Below, piece after piece: positions 6,053-13,582 of a stretch of DNA of 19,952 bases. The stretch's first letter is position 1, and each line of letters begins with the position of its first letter. A model generated the notes under the pieces. That model was not told where the DNA came from. It did no database searches and worked only from the letters and a program-made list of their open reading frames with translations. A program made the position numbers and the translations under genes. The DNA is from an uncultured Blautia sp. (GTDB lineage Bacteria > Bacillota > Clostridia > Lachnospirales > Lachnospiraceae), in contig CAKROE010000042.1 in assembly GCA_934371915.1 (NCBI GenBank), positions 1-19,952 of the forward strand, read 5' to 3'.

Positions 6053-7452
6053 ATGCAGCTTTCGCACCCCCATCCTTTACGTACGACCAGATCCTCCGTA
6101 TCTTTTTCTTCAAGAAACGCTTCTGTCATCAGTTCTGCAGTCCTGCGGATTCCGTCAAATCCCCAGAGACCGCCGCCCTGCACCATATTGACGAAATTTT
6201 TACTTCCGGTAAACCACGCTGCTTTCTGTCCGATGGCAAGGATTTTTCCCTTATTTTCTCTCGGGAGAACACGCATCTTCGGATGAATCGTAGCGCGTAA
6301 CTCAAGATTCGGACAGTTCGTCTTCAGCCAGTCAAAAGATTCTTTTTCCTCCGCGCTGATACTGTCGAGATAGATCGTAGTCACGTTAAAATCATGTGTA
6401 AGAAGAAGTTTTGCCAGTCCGAGCGGTCTCGGATGATAAAGATAATCCAGTGCGATCGGAGTGCTGCCGATGATTGTTTGTGCCTGTTTAAGAGCATCCT
6501 CACAAAGAACAGTCTCCCGTTGGAAAAATGCTTCGAGATCTTCGGCACTCATACAGCTTTCTGTATTCCGCAGGATCTCTCCTTTGTCATTTTTTTCTGC
6601 ATTTCCGACTGAATTTTTCACTGCCTCTGCAAATATCCGGATCTCTTCTTTAATTTCTTCATAATCAAAGCATCCCGGCAGGTACAGATGTCTGCGCTGT
6701 AAACGTTCTGCAAGCATCTCCGCACCGTACTTTGCCGGAGGATAACAGGAAATAAGGACTTCTCCTGTTCCGAGCTGCTGATATTCCTCCCATGTTTTGC
6801 ATGTTGGAAGTTCTTTTAAGGCATAACCGGTGCTTCTCAAAAGACGCCTGATATCGCTGGTTTCATCCAGCGCGAAATCGCTTCCGACAAGGGTGACGAC
6901 TTTTTCATCCGGTGACTTCTTTTCCACCGGATCATATAATGCTTTTCGCAGTTTCTGATCCGGTGTCAGTCCATGTTTCTGCATGATCGGGTCCATAAAA
7001 CAGCGTACAAAAGTAATCTCCGGAAAACGGTTTTCCAGTTCTTCGTATACTCTGTCCAGATCACATCCGAGAAAATGATGGAGACAGACTGTAAAGAGTA
7101 ATACCGCTTTGGGTTTTTCTTCTATTTTATTTAAAACATCGGTCACGCCTTCGATCGTAACATCCTCGAGATTTCCGTTCAGAAGATTTTCTTCTTCTAC
7201 AATTACAAAAGAAAAACGGTCAGCCGCGTTCATTTCCGCCGCTGTGAGCACCACCCCGCGCATACAGTTATCCGCACAGACATAAATCTGTATGGCTTCG
7301 GGCATCAGCATCCCGGTATGTACGATGTTCCAGTTGCCATGTACCGGTGAATTAAATTCCAGCCCGAGCGGAAACGGCACAGGATATTCAGCCTCACCGA
7401 TCGTCGTGACTGCACCCTCCAAATTTATTTCTCCGCCCACTCGTTTCAACAT
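6049..7452 (-). CDS. Nitrogenase component 1-like protein D1 (NifD-like)
   Basis: The 467-aa protein resembles NifD-type component 1 subunits. C59/C63 (YVCADNCMRG) fall where NifD has its second P-cluster Cys, and C123 (FTVCLHHFLGCDLDRV) matches the third, followed by the GxDxDRV stretch. The first P-cluster Cys is replaced (EFNSPVHG region). C236 in VLISCYPPAKY falls at or next to the NifD cofactor-binding Cys by alignment with the LVHCYRSMNYI motif. The NifD cofactor His has no equivalent near MVQGGGLWGFDG, so a FeMo-cofactor is not expected. The last residues carry a CxxC (GWGCESCI). The start overlaps the H1 stop by 7 nt and has a GGGAGG site. Confidence 0.88.
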   Translation of the reverse strand: MLKRVGGEINLEGAVTTIGEAEYPVPFPLGLEFNSPVHGNWNIVHTGMLMPEAIQIYVCADNCMRGVVLTAAEMNAADRFSFVIVEEENLLNGNLEDVTIEGVTDVLNKIEEKPKAVLLFTVCLHHFLGCDLDRVYEELENRFPEITFVRCFMDPIMQKHGLTPDQKLRKALYDPVEKKSPDEKVVTLVGSDFALDETSDIRRLLRSTGYALKELPTCKTWEEYQQLGTGEVLISCYPPAKYGAEMLAERLQRRHLYLPGCFDYEEIKEEIRIFAEAVKNSVGNAEKNDKGEILRNTESCMSAEDLEAFFQRETVLCEDALKQAQTIIGSTPIALDYLYHPRPLGLAKLLLTHDFNVTTIYLDSISAEEKESFDWLKTNCPNLELRATIHPKMRVLPRENKGKILAIGQKAAWFTGSKNFVNMVQGGGLWGFDGIRRTAELMTEAFLEEKDTEDLVVRKGWGCESCI

Positions 7453-8213
7453 AGCCCGTCCTCCCTGCAGATTTTCAGAATATTTTCTGCCAGTACGCGG
7501 TATTCCGCTGCCATTTCACTGTCCGGATAGCATTCCATCAGAGTTTTTCCCTGTTCTTCCGCATCTGTAACAAGCTCGCTTCTGGTAAGTTTTCCAACAA
7601 TCGCTGTCTCGAAATCATCTGCCAGTTCCTGTACTTTTTCTTCTTCCCGTTTGACATTGCGACGATTCAGAATGATGCCTCCGAGAGAGGCATAACCACG
7701 ATTTTTGAAATTCTGCACCGCCATGGCAATATTTGCTCCTGCATGAATCGCCATATTTTCTCCGGAAGTGATGATAAATACTTTATCGGCATAACCTTTT
7801 CGCATTGGCATGGAAAAACCACCGCAGACGACATCACCAAGAACATCATAGAGGACAATATCCGGTTTATAAGTCTCGTAAGCACCTGTTTCTTTCAGTT
7901 TCTCAAGAGCTGTGATGATACCCCGTCCTGCACAGCCAAGTCCCGGTGTCGGGCCGCCTGCTTCCACGCAGATCACACCCTGATACCCGATCGTAGTCAT
8001 GTCTTCTAATTTTAAATTCTGTTTTTTTTCATTATACAGATCGAGTACTGTGTGCATTTCTCTGCCATGACGCAGCTGAATCGTAGAATCCGCCTTCGGA
8101 TCGCACCCGATCTGCATTACGGTGAGACCTTTTTCGGCAAGGGCGGCTGCCACGTTGGAAACAGTGGTGGATTTACCGATTCCGCCTTTTCCGTATACTG
8201 CAATTTTAATCAT
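7446..8213 (-). CDS. NifH-like ATPase/reductase H1
   Basis: The 255-aa protein is a full-length homologue of nitrogenase iron protein, the ATP-driven one-electron donor to component 1. The P-loop GKGGIGKS is at 8-15 and the switch motif DPKADST at 38-44. The two Cys that hold the intersubunit [4Fe-4S] cluster are present: C94 in GLGCAGRGI and C130 in DVVCGGF. The Arg of the CAGRG motif, the site of ADP-ribosylation in some NifH, is also kept. It is a little shorter than classical NifH (about 275-295 aa), as in other nitrogenase-like systems. The gene overlaps the regulator gene before it by 8 nt and D1 after it by 7 nt, so it belongs to a coupled H-D-K unit. Confidence 0.95.
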   Translation of the reverse strand: MIKIAVYGKGGIGKSTTVSNVAAALAEKGLTVMQIGCDPKADSTIQLRHGREMHTVLDLYNEKKQNLKLEDMTTIGYQGVICVEAGGPTPGLGCAGRGIITALEKLKETGAYETYKPDIVLYDVLGDVVCGGFSMPMRKGYADKVFIITSGENMAIHAGANIAMAVQNFKNRGYASLGGIILNRRNVKREEEKVQELADDFETAIVGKLTRSELVTDAEEQGKTLMECYPDSEMAAEYRVLAENILKICREDGLC

Positions 8214-8478
8214 GTTTTTCCTCCGTATGTGTGATCACATTGGAATATGCGGTCTTGGTGGATACGCCTTTCAGACGGCCGATCTTGCCGGAAAGAGCAC
8301 TGATGATATCCTGTGAGGCATCAATAGCGATGCTGATGATGCTGATTCCTTTTTCACGGTATGGGATACCCATGCGGCCGATGATGTGGTCACGGGCATC
8401 GTAAAGAAGCTGGTTGAGGGTTTCGATGGAATCACTGTCTTCGACGATGATGGATATTACTGCTACTCTTGTATCCAT
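8206..8478 (-). CDS. TM1266-type (iron-only hydrogenase system) regulator
   Basis: The 90-aa protein matches the TM1266 family, small ACT/CopG-like putative regulators usually found with the maturation genes of [FeFe]-hydrogenase. Visible family features are the N-terminal VAVISIIVED strand, the LLYDARDHIIGRMGIPYREKG helix-turn and the C-terminal GRLKGVSTKTAYSN segment. I start it at 8478, which has a strong AGGAGGA site; the longer open frame to 8643 runs into the palindromic element and is probably fortuitous. It is the first gene of the second operon and overlaps H1 by 8 nt. It may sense a metal or cofactor state for H1-D1-K1, but its ligand and DNA or protein target are not known to me. 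Confidence 0.88.
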   Translation of the reverse strand: MDTRVAVISIIVEDSDSIETLNQLLYDARDHIIGRMGIPYREKGISIISIAIDASQDIISALSGKIGRLKGVSTKTAYSNVITHTEEKHD

Positions 8479-8511
8479 AATAGTCCTCCTGTATATAAAA
8501 AATATTCCAAT

Positions 8512-8540
8512 TTTATACAAAAAGTATTTCAATTTCACAA
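8512..8540 (-). promoter_or_regulatory. Promoter of the TM1266-H1-D1-K1 operon
   Basis: On the minus strand TTGTGA (8540-8535) is followed after exactly 17 bp by TATAAA (8517-8512). Transcription would begin near 8505, giving a 5' UTR of about 27 nt that includes the AGGAGGA site. The -35 box touches one end of the long palindrome at 8539-8729, so that element could supply or shape the promoter. Confidence 0.5.
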
Positions 8541-8729
8541 CTGCCTCGAGTAAGAAAACAAGTTTCCTGACACACTGCGATTTCTGTTCGTTACGTGCGC
8601 TTATTTGCTGCCATTCACGCAAACTCGGCTTCGCCTCAGACAATGCGTTCGGTGGCAGCAGCTAGCACGGAACTCACGACGAAATCTACGTTTACCGTCA
8701 GTTCAACTTTGTTTTCTTCTCAGTCAGTT
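8539..8729. repeat. Long imperfect palindrome, candidate mobile repeat or structured RNA
   Basis: Nearly the whole stretch folds back on itself. Outer arms 8539-8571 and 8697-8729 pair through AACTG, CT, GAG and a run AAGAAAACAA that is matched exactly, interrupted by single-base bulges, then CTGAC/GTCAG. Moving inward, GATTTC (8579-8584) pairs with GAAATC (8681-8686), CGTGC (8594-8598) with GCACG (8665-8669), GCTGCCA (8607-8613) with TGGCAGC (8653-8659), CGC (8618-8620) with GCG (8645-8647), and a GGCTTCGCC turn is at the tip (8627-8635). It has the shape of a MITE-like or repetitive palindromic element. It fills most of the 322-bp gap between hypE and the second operon; the rest (8730-8800) shows nothing clear. 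Confidence 0.7.
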
Positions 8730-8800
8730 TGTAAACTGTCAAGCTTTTATAACTGCTCTTTCTAATTTGGACACATTCACGATTACCCTTGTATCATATA

Positions 8801-9817
8801 CTAACAAATTCTCGGTAACAGTTCTCCGCCCGGCTGTGGAAGCAGTGCCTGAGTTCCGATCTCGGTGGTCATGACCACTTTTCCCGGCTGATCCGCAGTG
8901 ACTTCACCAATAATCGCAGCATCTTTGGAATATGGACACTGGCGAAGTGCTTCAACAATTTTTTCTGCTTCAGCTTTTGGTGCCATGATCACCATACGGC
9001 CCTCACATGCAAGATAAAGCGGTTCCAGTCCAAGCATTCCGCAGACACCTTTTACCTCCGGTGCTACAGGTACAGCCGCTGCATCCAGTCGGATTCCGAC
9101 ATTACTCTGTCCTGCAATCTCATAAAGAACAGTGCCAACCCCGCCACGTGTCGCATCCCGGATCACATGCAGATTATGTGTCGTATTCATTACAGCTTCA
9201 ACGGTCTTCCAGAGCGGTGCACAGTCACTGGTTACATCCGCTTCGATACCGAAATCCTCTCTTGCAAGAAGAATCGTACAGCCATGCCTTCCCACATCAC
9301 CGGTCACAATGATCGCATCTCCCGGCTGCGCAAGCGTTCCGCCTACTTTCACACCATCTTCAATCTGCCCCATTCCGGTCGTTGTAATAAATATACCATC
9401 CACCTGTCCTTTACCTGCAACCTTTGTGTCACCGGATACAATATGTACACCAGCCTCTGCGGCTGTTTTTTCCATTGCGGCGGCGATTTCTTCCAGTTTT
9501 TCCATCGGAAAACCCTCTTCAATAACAAATGCACAGGTCAGATACAATGGTTTTGCCCCCATACATGCGAGATCATTTACCGTTCCGCAGACAGAAAGTT
9601 TGCCGATGTTTCCACCCGGAAAAAATGCCGGTGAAACAATAAATCCATCTGTAGAGACAGCCATTTTCCCAGCCGGAGGTATCAAAACCGCTGCATCATC
9701 TGCAGTCAGATCCGGGTTCGCAAAATGCGCTGCAAAAATCTGGTCGATCAGTTCGGAGGTCTGACGGCCACCGGCTCCATGTGCCATCGTTACTGTTTTA
9801 TCTTTTAAACTGCTCAT
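8801..9817 (-). CDS. hypE: Hydrogenase maturation protein HypE
   Basis: The 338-aa enzyme dehydrates the carbamoyl group placed on its C-terminal cysteine by HypF to a thiocyanate, the source of the CN ligands of the [NiFe] active-site iron. The PurM/AIRS-type ATP-binding fold is visible from MAHGAGGRQT near the N-terminus through the DDAAVL, STDGF and GTVNDLACMGAKP motifs and the later RDATRGGVG segment. The essential C-terminal PRIC tail ends the protein (C338). The ATG at 9817 is chosen because GAGGAT lies upstream and the protein then begins like other HypE; the open frame runs on to 9979 without support. It follows hypD after a 97-nt gap and is the last gene of the first operon. Confidence 0.96.
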   Translation of the reverse strand: MSSLKDKTVTMAHGAGGRQTSELIDQIFAAHFANPDLTADDAAVLIPPAGKMAVSTDGFIVSPAFFPGGNIGKLSVCGTVNDLACMGAKPLYLTCAFVIEEGFPMEKLEEIAAAMEKTAAEAGVHIVSGDTKVAGKGQVDGIFITTTGMGQIEDGVKVGGTLAQPGDAIIVTGDVGRHGCTILLAREDFGIEADVTSDCAPLWKTVEAVMNTTHNLHVIRDATRGGVGTVLYEIAGQSNVGIRLDAAAVPVAPEVKGVCGMLGLEPLYLACEGRMVIMAPKAEAEKIVEALRQCPYSKDAAIIGEVTADQPGKVVMTTEIGTQALLPQPGGELLPRIC

Positions 9818-9855
9818 AGGATTATCCTCTTTTCTTGTAATATTGTCATACCTGC

Positions 9856-9889
9856 AGATTGCTTCATGACTTCGTAATTCCCGCAATCT
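9856..9889. repeat. Inverted repeat in the hypD-hypE gap
   Basis: AGATTGC (9856-9862) and GCAATCT (9883-9889) are exact reverse complements separated by 20 bp. This is the only sizeable gap (97 nt) inside the H2-to-hypE operon. The hairpin may mark an mRNA processing or stability site that sets the level of HypE. No T-run follows it, so termination is unlikely. Confidence 0.35.
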
Positions 9890-9914
9890 TACAAACATTC
9901 GGAATACGCTGATA

Positions 9915-10967
9915 TTATTTATTATCACCATATGCGTAATACGCTGCGCATGCACCTTCATTTGAAACCATGCATGCACCTACCGGATGCTGTGGGGTAC
10001 AGACTTTTCCGAATACTTTACAGTCCGAAGGTTTGCATTTTCCCTGCAGGACATCGCCACACCGACAGGCCGGATTTGCCTTGCCCTGAATCGGTGGAAT
10101 ATTATATTTCTTTCTCGCATCGAATAAACTCCACTCTTCTTTCAGACAGACCCCTGATCCCGGAATCATTCCCAATCCTCTCCACTCACTGTCACAGGCT
10201 TCGGTCATTTCATCGGTAAGCTGCTGTGCCTCCCGACTTCCTTCTGCTTTTACCACTCTCGGATAACAGTTTACAAAAAACGGTTTTCCCTCCTGAAATT
10301 TCACCAGTGCAACCGCCAGCGCGGTGAGAAGTTCCTTCGCTGTAAATCCGGCAACCACACCACTGACACCTTCTTCTGTCAGCTTTTCACAGAGTTCTGT
10401 GCCTGTAATCGCATTCACATGTCCCGGATAAAGGAAGATATCCGCACTTCCTTTTAATGCTTCATATGCCTGTGGCATGGTCTTGTTTGCCATCAATAGT
10501 GAATAGTTCATAAGACCGTCTTTCTTCGCCTTTTTTACAGAAAGACACTCTGCCGGAGTGGTCGTTTCAAAGCCCACCGAAAGAAAAACCACCTGTTCCT
10601 TTGGATGTTCTGATGCATATTTTTCTGCGTCTGCCGGAGAATATACGATACGGATTTTTGCTCCTTTTTCCCTTGCCCCCGCAAGGCTCATCTTCGTTCC
10701 CGGTACACGCACCAGATCACCAAACGTACAGATCGTCACGCCTTTTTCCAGTGCAAGCCAGATTGCTTCATCAATAAATCCGACCGGTGTTACGCAGACG
10801 GGACATCCCGGTCCGGAGATCAGTTCGACCTGCGGCGGCAGAAGTTTACGGATTCCAAGACGGAAAATTTCGTGTGTATGTGTCCCGCACACTTCCATGA
10901 TCCGTACTTTCGGGCCACCATAATTTTCTATGATCTCGCGTGCTGTTTTCTTTTTTTCTTCTTCCAT
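9915..10967 (-). CDS. hypD: Hydrogenase maturation protein HypD
   Basis: The 350-aa iron-sulfur protein forms, with HypC, the scaffold on which the Fe(CN)2CO group is assembled. The signature motifs are all present: EVCGTHTHE (C27), GPGCPVC (C55, C58), the central SVGFETTTP and YPGHVNAI segments, and the C-terminal cysteine-rich part with CRCGDVLQGKC, DCKVFG and a GACMVSNEGACAAYY tail that holds the [4Fe-4S] cluster. Length is normal for HypD. The gene starts within the hypC stop codon (TAATG, one shared base) and has a GGAGGA site inside hypC, so the two partner proteins are translated together. Confidence 0.97.
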   Translation of the reverse strand: MEEEKKKTAREIIENYGGPKVRIMEVCGTHTHEIFRLGIRKLLPPQVELISGPGCPVCVTPVGFIDEAIWLALEKGVTICTFGDLVRVPGTKMSLAGAREKGAKIRIVYSPADAEKYASEHPKEQVVFLSVGFETTTPAECLSVKKAKKDGLMNYSLLMANKTMPQAYEALKGSADIFLYPGHVNAITGTELCEKLTEEGVSGVVAGFTAKELLTALAVALVKFQEGKPFFVNCYPRVVKAEGSREAQQLTDEMTEACDSEWRGLGMIPGSGVCLKEEWSLFDARKKYNIPPIQGKANPACRCGDVLQGKCKPSDCKVFGKVCTPQHPVGACMVSNEGACAAYYAYGDNK

Positions 10968-11176
10968 TACAGCAGTTCCTCCATAAGCTGATCGGTCTCA
11001 TCTTCATCTTCGTCTGTGATCTTTGCGATTGCCACACCGGCATGAACCATTACATAATCACCCGGTTCCAGGTCTTCCAGAAGCTGTGCGGAAACCTCTC
11101 TTTTTGCTCCGCCTGCATCTATTACTGCTGTTCCGTCACTTATTTTTACAACCTTTGCTGATAATCCTACACACAT
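10967..11176 (-). CDS. hypC: Hydrogenase maturation chaperone HypC
   Basis: This 69-aa HypC/HybG family chaperone carries the iron fragment with HypD and passes it to the target apoprotein. The invariant N-terminal Met-Cys is present (MCVGLSAKV); most members have Pro where this one has Ser. The OB-fold strands (VKISDGTAVID, REVSAQLLEDLEPGDYVMVHAGVAIAKI) are typical, and the tail is acidic. The ATG at 11176 has a GGGAGG site and puts Cys at position 2, which function requires, so the longer open frame to 11263 is wrong. It starts one base after the hypF stop and ends within the hypD start. Because HypC contacts the acceptor directly, it is the protein most likely to be tuned to an unusual target. 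Confidence 0.95.
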   Translation of the reverse strand: MCVGLSAKVVKISDGTAVIDAGGAKREVSAQLLEDLEPGDYVMVHAGVAIAKITDEDEDETDQLMEELL

Positions 11177-11177
11177 G

Positions 11178-13580
11178 TTAAAGCCTCCCTTTATTTTTCT
11201 CCAAATATTCCATCGCATACACCGCCTGACCCAGTGCAATTCCGCCGTCATTTGGCGGTACAAGCCGGTGCTTCAAGACCTCAAATCCCAGTTCTTTAAG
11301 ACCCTGATCTGTCAGCTCCAGAAGCAGCCGATTCTGAAAAACGCCACCGCTCAATGCCACTTTATCGCATCCACTCTCCTGCCTGATCTGTACGCACGCT
11401 GTAATAATCTGTCGGCTTAATTCCTGATGGAAAAAATATGCAAGTCTGCCCGGATCTTCACCGTCCAGCCGGTGACCCAGGAGTTCTTTTATTAAGGATT
11501 CTGTGTTTAACAGTAGTCTGTCATTTCCAGGTATTATCCCGTCATCGTTAAAACTCATTCTGACTCCGACCGTTTTCACTTTTTCTATCTCTGATAGCTT
11601 TTCCTTTTGTCCAGAATTCATAGCTGTTTGTTTTCTCTTCTCAACCAGCTTCTCCCGATATTCTTCCGCTGCAAATTCCAGCGCCATCGAAGCTTCTCCT
11701 TCGAATGTGGATTTCCTGCGGATTCCAAGTATCGCACTCACTCCATCGAACAACCGTCCCGCACTTGTGGACATCACGGCATTGATCTTACGGTCTGCCA
11801 TGGTAAACTGTACATTTGCTTCCTGCTCCGTACAAAGCGCTAACTTTTCTATTACTTCGCCAGCCTTTTCTCTGTCACCGGTCATTCCGTAAATCAATGA
11901 AACCGCAATTCGCCATCCTTCCTTCGAGGATGCATCTCCTCCAATCTGCAAAAATGGCATCACACTTCCGACTCGCTTAAATTTATGCAGATCTGCCAGA
12001 AGAATCTCGCCGCCCCAGATAGTTCCGTCCGTTCCATAGCCTGTTCCGTCAAAAGATACCCCTATCACCTGGTCTGCACAGTCATTTTCCGCCATACAGG
12101 AAAGAATGTGTGCATAATGGTGCTGCACTTTTACGACCGGAAGTCCAGATTCTTCCGCCACCATCACGGAATTGTACTTCGGATGCATGTCACAGCAGAC
12201 GATTTCCGGCTGTACTTCCAGAAGCGTTTCGAGTCTTCCGACCGTCTCCCGAAGTGCTTTGACTGTACGCAGATCTTCCAGATCACCTACATATGGCGAT
12301 GGATAAAAACGGTTATCCACACCGATACAGAAAGAGTTCTTAAGTTCTCCACCGATGGCAAGCACCTGTCCCCGATATGGTGTGGAAACCATAAACGGAA
12401 GTGGTGCGTACCCTCTGGAACGACGGATCATATATGGTTTATCCTCATAAAAATCCATCACGGAATCATCTGCCCGAATGCGAATTTTGCGGTTATGGGA
12501 CAACATACAATCACAAAATCCGGACAGTTCGGCTTCCGCTTCCTGATCATCTCTGCAGATTGGTGCACCGGAAATATTGCCACTTGTCATCACCAGAAAT
12601 TCCGGCATTTCGATTCCGTCATCATAAGTAAAGATCAGCAGCTGCACCGGTGCATACGGGAGCATCACACCCACTTTCGGGTTTCCCGGTGCTACCGATG
12701 GGCTGAGGATTTCTGCCCTTTTCTTTTTATTCAAAAGAAGAATTGGTTTCTGGTGTCCATCCAGAATCTTTGCCTGTTCTTCCGACACTTCGCATTCTTT
12801 TTTTACTGCTTCCATATCTTTTGCCATCACTGCAAAAGGTTTCATCGGACGCCGTTTAAGCTCCCGCAGGCGTCTGACTGCCACTTCATTTGAAGCATCG
12901 CAGCAGAGGTGAAAACCGCCGATTCCTTTGATTGCCACAATGCCGCCTTCTGCAATTGTTTTTCTCGCAAAAGTAATTGCAGCTCTGCCTCGTTCTTTAC
13001 GTCCGATCAGGTAAACTTCCGGCCCGCATTCATTGCAGCATACCGGCTGTGCATCGTATCTTCTTGTTGTGGGATCATGGTATTCTTCTGCACAGTCCGG
13101 GCACATCGGGAACTCTTTCATGCTGGTACGTTCCCTGTCATATGGCAATGAATCCAGAATGGTAAGGCGCGGTCCGCAGCAGGTACAGTTGATAAAAGGA
13201 TGCAGATATCTGCGATTCTTTTTATCAAACATTTCTTCTTTACATTCGTCACAGATTGCAATATCCGGTGAAACAAAAATCTCTCCTTTTGTCTTTTCAC
13301 TTTCGATAATATCAAACTGCGTATACTGTTCCGGAGCTTCTATGTTTTCTACATTTATTTTCAAAATTGCAGCGCGTTTCGGCGGCCGGTTCTGTATATC
13401 TGAAATAAATCCTTCTACCGCCTCTTTGGTTCCCTGCGCATATATTTCGACGTAAGGCCCTTTGTTACAGACATTTCCGCGGATTCCCCTTGAAGCTGCA
13501 TGGCGGCTGACCGTCGGCCGGAATCCCACCCCCTGCACAATTCCATAGACACGGATCTGTCTGGTGATTTCTTCACTCAT
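11178..13580 (-). CDS. hypF: Carbamoyltransferase HypF
   Basis: The 800-aa enzyme converts carbamoyl phosphate and ATP to a carbamoyl adenylate and transfers the carbamoyl group to the HypE cysteine, the first step in making the CN ligands. Domains in order: acylphosphatase (about 8-90, with VQGVGFRP at 15-22); two CX2CX18CX2C zinc motifs (C110, C113, C132, C135 and C160, C163, C182, C185); a YrdC-like domain (about 200-385, KGIGGFHLCCDA and MTSGNISGAP); and a Kae1-like carbamoyltransferase domain with metal-ligand motifs CDMHPKYNS and VQHHYAH and a late SGGVFQNRLL. An insertion of Lys/Glu-rich sequence near 660-690 makes it a little longer than usual. It starts 2 nt after the K2 stop with a GGAG site, so it is in the same operon as the nitrogenase-like triad. 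Confidence 0.97.
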   Translation of the reverse strand: MSEEITRQIRVYGIVQGVGFRPTVSRHAASRGIRGNVCNKGPYVEIYAQGTKEAVEGFISDIQNRPPKRAAILKINVENIEAPEQYTQFDIIESEKTKGEIFVSPDIAICDECKEEMFDKKNRRYLHPFINCTCCGPRLTILDSLPYDRERTSMKEFPMCPDCAEEYHDPTTRRYDAQPVCCNECGPEVYLIGRKERGRAAITFARKTIAEGGIVAIKGIGGFHLCCDASNEVAVRRLRELKRRPMKPFAVMAKDMEAVKKECEVSEEQAKILDGHQKPILLLNKKKRAEILSPSVAPGNPKVGVMLPYAPVQLLIFTYDDGIEMPEFLVMTSGNISGAPICRDDQEAEAELSGFCDCMLSHNRKIRIRADDSVMDFYEDKPYMIRRSRGYAPLPFMVSTPYRGQVLAIGGELKNSFCIGVDNRFYPSPYVGDLEDLRTVKALRETVGRLETLLEVQPEIVCCDMHPKYNSVMVAEESGLPVVKVQHHYAHILSCMAENDCADQVIGVSFDGTGYGTDGTIWGGEILLADLHKFKRVGSVMPFLQIGGDASSKEGWRIAVSLIYGMTGDREKAGEVIEKLALCTEQEANVQFTMADRKINAVMSTSAGRLFDGVSAILGIRRKSTFEGEASMALEFAAEEYREKLVEKRKQTAMNSGQKEKLSEIEKVKTVGVRMSFNDDGIIPGNDRLLLNTESLIKELLGHRLDGEDPGRLAYFFHQELSRQIITACVQIRQESGCDKVALSGGVFQNRLLLELTDQGLKELGFEVLKHRLVPPNDGGIALGQAVYAMEYLEKNKGRL

Positions 13581-13582
13581 AC

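Noticed and set aside
8479..8643. N-terminal extension of the TM1266-type protein
   Set aside because: The extended part is encoded by one arm of the palindrome, and the ATG at 8478 has a strong ribosome binding site and gives the normal family length.
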